Source: an uncultured Collinsella sp. | GTDB taxonomy: Bacteria; Actinomycetota; Coriobacteriia; Coriobacteriales; Coriobacteriaceae | Assembly: GCA_900552425.1 (NCBI GenBank) | Contig: URZR01000046.1 | Span: 1 to 10,824, forward strand | Length of the DNA stretch: 10,824 nt | Direction of reading: 5' to 3' | In this document: positions 1-5,969 of the stretch, piece after piece | Layout of the letters: each line of letters starts with the position of its first letter | Position numbering within the stretch: position 1 is the stretch's first letter | Position numbers and translations under genes: made by a program | Notes under the pieces: generated by a model | Database searches by the model: none | Told to the model about the DNA's origin: nothing | Seen by the model: the letters and a program-made list of their open reading frames with translations, nothing else

Positions 1-564
1 GCCGAGTTTGGCGTCGCTCACATTTCCACGGGCGACCTGCTGCGTGCTGCCGTCAAGGGTGGCACCGAGCTTGGTATTCAGGCTAAGAAGTACATGGACG
101 CTGGCGAGCTCGTCCCCGACCAGCTCGTGATCGACCTTGTCAAGGAGCGCCTTGCCGCCGATGACGCCCAGCAGGGCTTCATCCTCGACGGCTTCCCGCG
201 CAACACCGCCCAGGCTGTGACGCTCGATTCCGAGCTCTCCGCCATGGGTCGCGAGATCGACTGCGCCCTTCTGGTCGACGTGGCCCCCGAGGTCATCATC
301 GATCGTCTGTCTTCGCGTCGCACCTGCCGCGCCTGCGGTTACACCGGCACGGCTGCCGATGCTACCTGCCTCAAGTGCGGTGGCGAGATGTATCAGCGCG
401 ACGACGACAAGCCCGAGACCATCAAGAACCGTCTCGACGTCTACGAGAAGTCCACGAGCCCGCTCGTCGACTACTATCGTGGCCAAGGTCTGCTCAAGTC
501 GGTCAACGGTGACCAGGCTCGCGAGACCGTGTACGGGGATGTCAAAGAGGCTCTCGGTCTATGA
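1..564 (+). CDS. adk: Adenylate kinase, 5' end cut by the window
   Basis: Cytosolic adenylate kinase, interconverting ATP + AMP and 2 ADP. The reading frame is open from base 1, so the N-terminus (about 25-30 residues with the P-loop) lies outside the window; 187 residues are visible. The AMP-binding motif STGDLLR is at visible residues 9-15 and DGFPRN at about 63-68. The LID domain has four cysteines at visible residues 109, 112, 123 and 126 (C-x2-C-x10-C-x2-C), followed by GGEMYQRDDD, which marks the zinc-binding LID class. The spacing between the two Cys pairs is shorter than the roughly 16 residues I recall for Bacillus-type zinc enzymes. The stop codon overlaps the map start (ATGA, 561-564), suggesting translational coupling. 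The position before map and infA is the usual one in spc-operon clusters. Identity is secure. Confidence 0.97.
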   Translation, partial: AEFGVAHISTGDLLRAAVKGGTELGIQAKKYMDAGELVPDQLVIDLVKERLAADDAQQGFILDGFPRNTAQAVTLDSELSAMGREIDCALLVDVAPEVIIDRLSSRRTCRACGYTGTAADATCLKCGGEMYQRDDDKPETIKNRLDVYEKSTSPLVDYYRGQGLLKSVNGDQARETVYGDVKEALGL

Positions 565-1349
565 TCAAGATTAAGTCTGCAACGCAAATCGAGCAGATGA
601 AGAAGGCAGGAGCGCTATCTAAGATGGCGCTCCGCCACGTTGGAGCCATGGTGCGCCCCGGCGTTTCGACCTTTGAGCTCGATCAGCTCGCGGAGCAGAT
701 TATCCGCATGCATGGCGGCACCCCGGCCTTTAAGGGTTACGGCGGGTTCCCGGGAACCATTTGCGCATCGATCAACGATGCCGTGGTCCACGGTATTCCC
801 AACCCCGACATGATCCTGCGCGATGGCGATATCATTTCCATCGATACGGGAGCCGTTGTCGACGGTTGGGTCGGCGATAACGCTTGGACGTTTTTCGTCG
901 GCACCCCCACGCCCGAGGCCAAGGCCCTGTGCGAGGTCACGCGCGATTGCCTTAAGGCTGCCATCGAGCAGGCTGTCCCCGGTAACCATATCGGGGACGT
1001 CGGTTATGCCGTTCAGTCCCTCGCCGAGTCTCACGGTTACGGCGTACTTCGCGACTATGTGGGCCATGGCATTGGCCGTGTGATGCATGAGGACCCCAAC
1101 GTTCCTAATTATGGAAAGAAGGGGAGGGGCGTTCGCCTCCAGGCTGGCATGGTCATTGCCATCGAGCCGATGGTTACGATGGGTTCCAACCATGTGAGCA
1201 CGGGCTCCGACGGTTGGATCGTCACGACCAACGACCACCTGCCCGCCGCGCACTACGAGAACACCGTCGCCATTACCAATGACGGTCCGGGGATTCTCAC
1301 CACGGATGCCCAAGGTGCTTGGTGTTCCTTGCAGGGCGGTGAAATGTAG
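561..1349 (+). CDS. map: Methionine aminopeptidase, type I
   Basis: Removes the N-terminal methionine from nascent proteins in the cytosol. The 262-residue protein has the full pita-bread metallopeptidase core. The five metal ligands are visible as D95 (SIDTG), D106 (GDNAW), H169 (GHGIG), E202 (IEPM) and E233 (YENTV), each two residues lower than in the E. coli enzyme. H77 and H176 correspond to the substrate-contacting histidines. There is no long N-terminal zinc-finger extension, and the C-terminus runs about 20 residues past the core. The ATG lies within the adk stop codon (4-base overlap), so translation is probably coupled to adk. The start is fixed by this overlap and by MIKIKSATQIEQMKKAG, typical of the family N-terminus. 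Confidence 0.97.
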   Translation: MIKIKSATQIEQMKKAGALSKMALRHVGAMVRPGVSTFELDQLAEQIIRMHGGTPAFKGYGGFPGTICASINDAVVHGIPNPDMILRDGDIISIDTGAVVDGWVGDNAWTFFVGTPTPEAKALCEVTRDCLKAAIEQAVPGNHIGDVGYAVQSLAESHGYGVLRDYVGHGIGRVMHEDPNVPNYGKKGRGVRLQAGMVIAIEPMVTMGSNHVSTGSDGWIVTTNDHLPAAHYENTVAITNDGPGILTTDAQGAWCSLQGGEM

Positions 1350-1417
1350 GGGTCCCGTTCAAATACGTCGGCATCTACATTTCTGTAAAGTAACAAGTTC
1401 CGCTTAGTTGTGGAGCC

Positions 1418-1460
1418 ATTACGAAGATATTACGATACGTGCATGCGTATTGTAGAATAC
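1418..1460 (+). promoter_or_regulatory. Candidate infA promoter with direct and inverted repeats
   Basis: Two identical ATTACGA heptamers lie at 1418-1424 and 1429-1435, exactly 11 bases apart. An inverted repeat pairs TACGATACG (1431-1439) with CGTATTGTA (1446-1454), with one G-T wobble and a 6-base centre. A -10-like TAGAAT (1453-1458) sits 17 bases after a weak -35-like TTACGA (1430-1435). The repeats therefore cover the putative promoter core, as an operator would, or would form a hairpin if transcribed. The repeats are seen directly; promoter and operator function are inferred. Confidence 0.4.
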
Positions 1461-1497
1461 TCAATCGCTGTCGTTTTCTAGAGAAAGATGATTGCTT

Positions 1498-1716
1498 GTG
1501 AAGAAGGAAGACGCAATTGAGCTCGAGGGTACGGTAAAGGAACCGTTGCCCAATGCCATGTTTAAGGTTGAGCTCGAGAACGGTCATTCGGTTCTGTGCA
1601 ACATTTCTGGCAAGATCCGAATGAATTACATCCGTATTCTCCCCGGTGACAGGGTTGTCGTGGAGCTTTCCCCGTACGACCTGACCCGCGGCCGCATCAC
1701 CTATCGCTACAAATAG
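1498..1716 (+). CDS. infA: Translation initiation factor IF-1
   Basis: IF-1 binds the 30S A site during initiation and has an S1-like OB fold. The product is 72 residues from GTG at 1498, the usual family length, beginning MKKEDAIELEGTV and containing LPNAMF, ELENGH, SGKIRMNYIRILPGD and the C-terminal LSPYDLTRGRITYR. An in-frame TTG at 1492 would add two residues. I prefer GTG because the purine-rich AGAAAG at 1482-1487 lies 10 bases from GTG but only 4 from TTG. An ATG at 1488 is out of frame. The usual AHISGK is CNISGK here. The gene lies 148 bp after map and 150 bp before rpmJ, with candidate regulatory structure on both sides. Identity is certain; the exact start is less so. Confidence 0.95.
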   Translation: MKKEDAIELEGTVKEPLPNAMFKVELENGHSVLCNISGKIRMNYIRILPGDRVVVELSPYDLTRGRITYRYK

Positions 1717-1740
1717 CGGCACGCATACACGCACTCCATT

Positions 1741-1860
1741 TCCGGCTGCAGGCTTAGCTCAACCTACGGTCGGATTGTGTGTGAAGACCAGCCATAGTTT
1801 TAAACGCCTGCGGCTGGGCGAGTAGATAGTAGGGAAGTAGTTTGAGCGCTACCGAAAGGA
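1741..1860 (+). promoter_or_regulatory. Structured rpmJ leader, candidate pseudoknot
   Basis: Two long pairings occupy the infA-rpmJ gap. Helix 1 joins 1741-1753 to 1806-1818: 13 continuous pairs, three of them G-U. Helix 2 joins 1757-1767 to 1837-1847: 6 pairs, one mismatch, 4 pairs. The arms come in the order 1-2-1'-2', which is pseudoknot topology. Helix 2 ends 7 bases before the AAAGGA ribosome binding site (1855-1860) of rpmJ. A smaller hairpin CCAGCC/GGCTGG (1788-1793 with 1812-1817) would compete with helix 1. There is no T-tract, so it is not a terminator. The position ahead of rpmJ-rpsM-rpsK-rpsD fits a ribosomal-protein autoregulatory leader, which is inference; the pairings are read directly from the sequence. 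Confidence 0.5.
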
Positions 1861-1866
1861 AGAACG

Positions 1867-1980
1867 ATGAAGGTACGTCCTTCGGTCAAGAAGATGTGCG
1901 ATAAGTGCAAAATCATTAGGCGCCATGGCAAGGTCCTCGTCATTTGCGAGAACCCCCGTCATAAGCAGCGTCAGGGTTAA
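1867..1980 (+). CDS. rpmJ: 50S ribosomal protein L36 (zinc-ribbon form)
   Basis: Smallest large-subunit ribosomal protein; 37 residues starting MKVRPSVKKMCDKCK. The zinc ligands C11, C14, C27 and H32 are all present, so this is the C+ (zinc-binding) form. The ATG at 1867 is preceded by AAAGGA at 1855-1860 (6-base spacing). The length matches the family exactly. It is the first gene after a 150-bp gap with strong potential RNA structure, and rpsM follows after 14 bases, so it is probably cotranscribed and perhaps co-regulated with the alpha-operon genes downstream. Confidence 0.97.
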   Translation: MKVRPSVKKMCDKCKIIRRHGKVLVICENPRHKQRQG

Positions 1981-1982
1981 GA

Positions 1983-1988
1983 GAGGAG
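1983..1988 (+). promoter_or_regulatory. Ribosome binding site fixing the rpsM TTG start
   Basis: GAGGAG lies 6 bases before the TTG at 1995. No in-frame ATG exists near the conserved N-terminus (ARINGVDLP), so this site supports TTG as the start. Confidence 0.75.
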
Positions 1989-1994
1989 ACTACG

Positions 1995-2369
1995 TTGGCC
2001 CGTATTAATGGTGTCGACCTCCCGCGTGAGAAGCGCGTTGAGATCGGTCTGACCTACATTTACGGCATCGGCCGCACCACTGCGACGAAGATCTGCGTCG
2101 AGTGCAACGTTAACGTGGATACGCGCGTTAAGGACCTCACCGAGGATGAGGTTAACGCCATCCGTGATTATATCGATAAGAACCAGATCATGGTTGAGGG
2201 TGACCTCCGCCGTGAGCGCAACCAGAACGTCAAGCGCCTTATGGACATCGGCTGCAACCGCGGCCTTCGTCACCGCAAGGGCCTCCCGGTCCGCGGCCAG
2301 CGCACCCACACTAACGCTCGTACCCGCAAGGGCCCGAAGCGTCAGATCGGTGCTAAGAAGAAGAAATAA
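1995..2369 (+). CDS. rpsM: 30S ribosomal protein S13
   Basis: Small-subunit head protein contacting 16S rRNA, P-site tRNA and the 50S bridge. The 124-residue product begins ARINGVDLPREKRVEIGLTY after a TTG start. It has the helix-hairpin-helix-like stretch IYGIGRTTA and the conserved tail RGLRHRKGLPVRGQRTHTNA followed by a lysine-rich end that reaches toward the tRNAs. TTG initiation is unusual for such a highly expressed gene, but the strong GAGGAG site before it and the family N-terminus leave no other choice. The stop codon is followed by rpsK after 14 bases, and its TAA overlaps the rpsK ribosome binding site (TAAGGAG). Confidence 0.98.
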   Translation: MARINGVDLPREKRVEIGLTYIYGIGRTTATKICVECNVNVDTRVKDLTEDEVNAIRDYIDKNQIMVEGDLRRERNQNVKRLMDIGCNRGLRHRKGLPVRGQRTHTNARTRKGPKRQIGAKKKK

Positions 2370-2383
2370 GGAGCGCTAGATAG

Positions 2384-2788
2384 ATGGCTACTGCTAAGAA
2401 GAACGTTCGCGCTGCCCGTCTGAAGCGCGCGGACCGTAAGAACATTTCCGTGGGCCAGGCTCACATTCGTTCTACGTTCAACAACACGATCGTTTCGATC
2501 ACCGATCCCCAGGGCAACGTCATTTCCTGGAAGTCGGCTGGCCAGGTGGGCTTCAAGGGCTCCCGTAAGTCCACGCCGTTCGCTGCCCAGATGGCTGCCG
2601 AGGCTGCTGCCAAGCAGGCCATGGAGCACGGTATGAAGAAGGTTTCCGTCTTCGTCAAGGGCCCCGGCTCCGGTCGTGAGACCGCCATCCGCTCCCTCCA
2701 GGCTGCTGGCCTCGAGGTCTCGAGCATCCAGGACAAGACCCCCATCCCGCACAACGGCTGCCGCCCCAAGAAGCGTCGCCGCGTGTAA
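2384..2788 (+). CDS. rpsK: 30S ribosomal protein S11
   Basis: Platform protein of the small subunit. The 134 residues have a basic N-terminus, the core GQAHIRSTFNNTIVSITD, the SWKSAGQVGFKGSRKSTPFA segment and the conserved C-terminal NGCRPKKRRRV. The ATG at 2384 follows AAGGAG (2368-2373, overlapping the rpsM stop) with 10-base spacing. Next comes rpsD after 19 bases. Gene order rpsM-rpsK-rpsD-rpoA-rplQ is the classic alpha operon. Confidence 0.98.
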   Translation: MATAKKNVRAARLKRADRKNISVGQAHIRSTFNNTIVSITDPQGNVISWKSAGQVGFKGSRKSTPFAAQMAAEAAAKQAMEHGMKKVSVFVKGPGSGRETAIRSLQAAGLEVSSIQDKTPIPHNGCRPKKRRRV

Positions 2789-2807
2789 CTGAAAGGATCG
2801 TATCAAT

Positions 2808-3404
2808 ATGGCAATCGACAGGACTCCTGTTCTTAAGCGCTGCCGTCAGCTCGGGATCGATCCCGCTGAGCTCGGTTACAGCAGCAAGAAGGAATCTATC
2901 CGTCAGCCCAAGCGCCGTCGCAAGGAATCTGAGTACGGCATGCAGCTGCGCGAGAAGCAGAAGGTCAAGTTCATCTATGGCGTTCTGGAGAAGCAGTTCC
3001 ACGGCTACTTCAACAAGGCCCGCAAGATGAACGGCGTCACCGGTGAGAACCTCATGATCATCCTTGAGTCTCGCCTCGACAACGTCGTCTTCCGTCTTGG
3101 CTTCGCCCGCACCCGCAAAGAGGCTCGTCAGTCCGTCCGTCACGGTCACTTCACCGTGAACGGCAAGCGCGTGGACATCCCGTCCTACCGCGTCAAGGCC
3201 GGCGACGTCGTCGCTGTCGGCGAGAAGTTCCGTGACCTCCTCCCCATCAAGGAGGCTCTGATTTCCTCCGAGCGCTTTGAGGTCCCTGGCTGGCTCGAGG
3301 TCGATATCGAGAAGCTGTCTGGTAACGTGCTCGCTCTGCCGACGCGTGAGCAGATCAGCGGTGATATCAACGAGCAGCTCATCGTCGAGCTCTACTCTAA
3401 GTAG
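2808..3404 (+). CDS. rpsD: 30S ribosomal protein S4 (zinc-free form)
   Basis: Primary 16S-binding protein and, in E. coli and Bacillus, the repressor that autoregulates its own operon. The 198-residue product has the conserved YGMQLREKQKVKFIYGVLEKQF block at about 43-64, in two overlapping short motifs, and the S4 RNA-binding domain at about 88-150 (SRLDNVVFRLGFARTRKEAR, then VNGKRVDIPSY). The N-terminal region has one cysteine (C12), so it is the form lacking the zinc site, unlike the L36 two genes upstream. AAAGGA at 2792-2797 precedes ATG by 10 bases. S4 is the natural candidate ligand for the structured leader before rpmJ, but that is inference only. Confidence 0.98.
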   Translation: MAIDRTPVLKRCRQLGIDPAELGYSSKKESIRQPKRRRKESEYGMQLREKQKVKFIYGVLEKQFHGYFNKARKMNGVTGENLMIILESRLDNVVFRLGFARTRKEARQSVRHGHFTVNGKRVDIPSYRVKAGDVVAVGEKFRDLLPIKEALISSERFEVPGWLEVDIEKLSGNVLALPTREQISGDINEQLIVELYSK

Positions 3405-3436
3405 TCCATCCGGGCTGCTGAGGCTGGAGGTAATAC

Positions 3437-4378
3437 ATGTCAGAATTCATTAGGCCTCAGGTTCAGGTCGAAGAGATCAACGAGACGTCTGCTCGTGTCT
3501 CCGTCGAGCCGCTCGAGCGTGGCTACGGCGATACGCTGGGTAACTCCCTTCGTCGCGTACTTCTGTCCTCGCTCGAGGGTGCCGCCGTCGAGGCTATTCA
3601 GATCGATGGTGCACAGCACGAGTTCATGACCATCCCTAACATGGTCGAGGATGTCACCGACATCGTCCTGAATGTCAAGGGTCTTGTCTTCAGGGCTCTC
3701 GGCACGACCGACGAGGCGACCGCCACCATCTCGGTTGACGGCCCCTGCGAGGTCACCGGTGCGGACTTCTTTATTCCGTCCGAGTTTGAGCTGGTCAACC
3801 CCGAGCAGCACATTGCTACGCTCACCGAGGGTGGCCATCTCACCATGAGCATGCGCATCGGCTATGGCCGCGGCTATGTCTCTGGCGAGGCTAACAAGCG
3901 CGACAACGATCCCATCGGTGTGATCCACGTCGACTCGCTGTACTCGCCGGTGTCCCGTTGCGCCAAGCTCGTTGAGGCTTGCCGTGTCGGTCAGCACACC
4001 GACTACGACCGCCTTGTCCTCGAGATCGAGACCAACGGCTCCATCGCTCCGCGCGACGCCGTGGTCCAGGCTGCCAATATCATCAACCAGCATATGGCTG
4101 CCTTTATGAACCTTGCCGAGACCCCCGAGGTCGAGGAGGAGGCTTCGATCTTCGCTCCCGAGGTCACCAACGACAACGCCGAGCTGGACAAGCAGATCGA
4201 GGATCTGGACCTTTCCGTCCGTTCCTACAACTGCCTTAAGCGCGCCAGCATTCACTCGGTCCGTCAACTCGTTGAGTTCTCGGAGAACGATCTGCTCAAC
4301 ATCCGTAACTTCGGTGTTAAGTCGATCGAGGAAGTGAAGGACAAGCTTGAGTCCATGGGCCTGAGCCTGAAGGCTTAA
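3437..4378 (+). CDS. rpoA: DNA-directed RNA polymerase subunit alpha
   Basis: RNA polymerase assembly and activator-contact subunit. The 313 residues divide into the N-terminal dimerisation domain (about 1-228, including GDTLGNSLRRVLLSSLEGAA), an acidic linker rich in Glu (about 229-256) and the C-terminal domain. In the CTD the DNA-contacting residues appear as R262, N265 and C266 (VRSYNCLKRA) and G293, K295 and S296 (NFGVKS), matching E. coli R265, N268, C269, G296, K298 and S299 with a constant offset of three. GGAGGT (3426-3431) lies 5 bases before ATG. It follows rpsD by 32 bases and precedes rplQ by 30, so it is cotranscribed with the ribosomal genes. Confidence 0.99.
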   Translation: MSEFIRPQVQVEEINETSARVSVEPLERGYGDTLGNSLRRVLLSSLEGAAVEAIQIDGAQHEFMTIPNMVEDVTDIVLNVKGLVFRALGTTDEATATISVDGPCEVTGADFFIPSEFELVNPEQHIATLTEGGHLTMSMRIGYGRGYVSGEANKRDNDPIGVIHVDSLYSPVSRCAKLVEACRVGQHTDYDRLVLEIETNGSIAPRDAVVQAANIINQHMAAFMNLAETPEVEEEASIFAPEVTNDNAELDKQIEDLDLSVRSYNCLKRASIHSVRQLVEFSENDLLNIRNFGVKSIEEVKDKLESMGLSLKA

Positions 4379-4408
4379 TGCTTCGCATATTTGAGGAGAA
4401 ACTAGACC

Positions 4409-4891
4409 ATGCGTCACAACGTTAAGAAGGGCCTGAAGCTCGGCACCGATGCGAGCCACACCAAGGCCATGAAGAAGAGCCTTGCTAAGGCCCTCTTCGA
4501 GAACGACCGCATCAAGACCACCGAGACCCGCGCTAAGGCGCTGCGTTCGGTCGTCGACCCGATCATCACTTGGGCCAAGAAGGGCGACCTGCACTCTCGT
4601 CGTCTGGCTATCGCCAAGCTCGGCGATAAGCAGCTCGTTGCCGAGATCTTCGACAAGGCTGCCCAGGGCATGTGGCAGGACCGCAACGGCGGTTACACCC
4701 GCATCATGAAGCTCGGCAACCGCAAGGGCGACAACGCTCCCATCGTTATCATGGAGCTCGTCACCGAGCCTTGCACGCCTAAGGCCAAGAAGGCTGCTCC
4801 GGCCCCCAAGAAGGCCGCTGCTCCCAAGAAGGTCGAGGCTGTCGAGGAGACCGCTGCCGAGGAGGCTCCTGCTGAGGAGACCGCTGAGTAG
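4409..4891 (+). CDS. rplQ: 50S ribosomal protein L17 with charged C-terminal extension
   Basis: Large-subunit protein near the polypeptide exit tunnel. Residues 1-120 are a complete L17 core: MRHNVKKGLKLGTDASHTKA, the LFENDRIKTTETRAKALR block, and the end of the core at about IVIMELVTE. Residues 122-160 form an extension that is first Lys/Ala/Pro-rich (about 122-141) and then Glu/Ala-rich (about 142-160), so charge is segregated. Many L17 proteins stop near 115-127 residues; alanine-rich extended forms are known in Actinobacteria. GAGGAG (4393-4398) precedes ATG by 10 bases. A strong terminator starts 27 bases after the stop, making this the last gene of the ribosomal cluster. Confidence 0.97.
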   Translation: MRHNVKKGLKLGTDASHTKAMKKSLAKALFENDRIKTTETRAKALRSVVDPIITWAKKGDLHSRRLAIAKLGDKQLVAEIFDKAAQGMWQDRNGGYTRIMKLGNRKGDNAPIVIMELVTEPCTPKAKKAAPAPKKAAAPKKVEAVEETAAEEAPAEETAE

Positions 4892-4917
4892 ACTTTCCGT
4901 CTGCATAGGCTATATTC

Positions 4918-4948
4918 GAGGGGTACGTTCGCGTACCCCTCTTTTTTT
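4918..4948 (+). terminator. Intrinsic terminator after rplQ
   Basis: Perfect 10-bp stem GAGGGGTACG / CGTACCCCTC with a TTCG tetraloop, followed directly by seven T residues. This is a textbook Rho-independent terminator closing the ribosomal cluster. truA begins only 35 bases after its last T. Confidence 0.95.
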
Positions 4949-4973
4949 GTCGCGATACCTTTACTTGTTTGTT

Positions 4974-4978
4974 GGGAG
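4974..4978 (+). promoter_or_regulatory. Ribosome binding site selecting the truA ATG
   Basis: GGGAG lies 5 bases before ATG 4984. It lies inside the reading frame that would result from the alternative TTG at 4969, and therefore argues for the ATG. Confidence 0.6.
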
Positions 4979-4983
4979 CGCCC

Positions 4984-5808
4984 ATGACTGCGCCGTCTGA
5001 TTTCAATTCGATTTCCGAGCTTGACGCCACGCTCGTATTTCGCGTGGCCTATGATGGCTCGTCGTATAGCGGATTTGCCGAGCAGCCGGGACAGACGACG
5101 GTTGCGGGTGAGCTACGTCGAGCCATCGAGACGCTGCTTCGCCGCCCGATCGATCTGACGTGCGCGGGGCGTACCGATGCCGGCGTGCATGCCGTGGCTC
5201 AGTATGTCAGCGTACCCGTAACGGACGCTGAGCTCGCTTGTACGCGCCGTAGGTGGCTGCGGGCTATGGATGCCCTGCTGCCCAAAGATATCGCCATAAA
5301 CGAGGTCTACAAGGCCCGTAAAGGCTTCTCTGCGCGTTTTGACGCGCGCTCTCGTACGTATACGTACCGTATTGCCGATCGCGATGCGCGCCCCGTGCTG
5401 TCCCGCGGTGCCGTGTGGTGGCATCGCTATCCTTTGGATGTTGAGGCTATGTCTGCTGCCTGCCCCGCACTGCTGGGCGAGCAGGACTTTAAAAGCTTTT
5501 GCAAGGTTGCTTCGGCCGTTGGCAAGCCCACGCATCGCTGCGTGATGCGTGCCGAGTTTGGCCATGAGGTTGCGTTTGGCGAGGACATCCTGACGTTTAC
5601 CATCGAGGGCAATGCGTTTCTGCATTCGATGGTCCGTACGATCGTGGGCACGCTTGTCGAGATTGGCATGCATCGCCGTGAACCCGAGTGGATGCGCGAG
5701 GTTATCGATGCTTGCGACCGTACCGCTGCGGGCCCCACGGCTCCTGCCTGCGGCCTTACGTTTATGGGCGTGGATTACGATCCCGCCGAGCTTGTCGTGC
5801 TCGACTAG
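4984..5808 (+). CDS. truA: tRNA pseudouridine(38-40) synthase
   Basis: Isomerises uridines 38-40 in tRNA anticodon arms. The 274-residue protein has the family N-terminal strand FRVAYDGSSYSGFAEQPGQ, the catalytic motif GRTDAGVHA with nucleophile D65, FDARSRTYTYRI at about 117-128, and the C-terminal NAFLHSMVRTIVGTLVEIG. ATG 4984 is preferred to the upstream in-frame TTG 4969 because GGGAG (4974-4978) sits 5 bases before it and the family rarely starts earlier. truA after rplQ is a common arrangement. Here a strong terminator separates them and I see no clear promoter in the 35-base remainder, so expression probably depends on terminator read-through or an unrecognised promoter. Confidence 0.97.
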   Translation: MTAPSDFNSISELDATLVFRVAYDGSSYSGFAEQPGQTTVAGELRRAIETLLRRPIDLTCAGRTDAGVHAVAQYVSVPVTDAELACTRRRWLRAMDALLPKDIAINEVYKARKGFSARFDARSRTYTYRIADRDARPVLSRGAVWWHRYPLDVEAMSAACPALLGEQDFKSFCKVASAVGKPTHRCVMRAEFGHEVAFGEDILTFTIEGNAFLHSMVRTIVGTLVEIGMHRREPEWMREVIDACDRTAAGPTAPACGLTFMGVDYDPAELVVLD

Positions 5809-5816
5809 GGGAGGGC

Positions 5817-5835
5817 TCGACGCGTCGTGCGTCGA
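5817..5835 (+). other. Short hairpin after truA
   Basis: Perfect 7-bp inverted repeat TCGACGC / GCGTCGA around a 5-base loop, 9 bases after the truA stop. Only CACCTTT follows, so it is not a standard terminator; it may stabilise the mRNA 3' end or be incidental. The rest of the 161-bp gap to the next gene (5836-5954) shows no promoter I trust. Confidence 0.4.
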
Positions 5836-5969
5836 CACCTTTCATCTGTGGGCTGCGCGTGTGCAACATCTGTTCTTGGCGTGCAATACAACCGGTGTCT
5901 CATTGCTTTTATTGCCGGGGTGTACCATGAACCACGGTTTGATTCATTGCTGTCGAGAGGACGGAAAAT

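Noticed and set aside
615..1313. Open frame of 232 codons on the minus strand opposite map
   Set aside because: Shadow of map, with no ribosome binding site or recognisable motif.
1350..1372. T-arm-like GTTCAAATAC, suggesting a tRNA after map
   Set aside because: No acceptor, D or anticodon arms can be found around it.
1741..1860. Intrinsic terminator between infA and rpmJ
   Set aside because: The strong pairings are not followed by a run of T; a regulatory leader explains the region better.
3440..4906. Open frame of 488 codons on the minus strand opposite rpoA and rplQ
   Set aside because: It is antisense to two certain genes, leucine-rich with no recognisable domain, and explained by the codon bias of the plus-strand genes.
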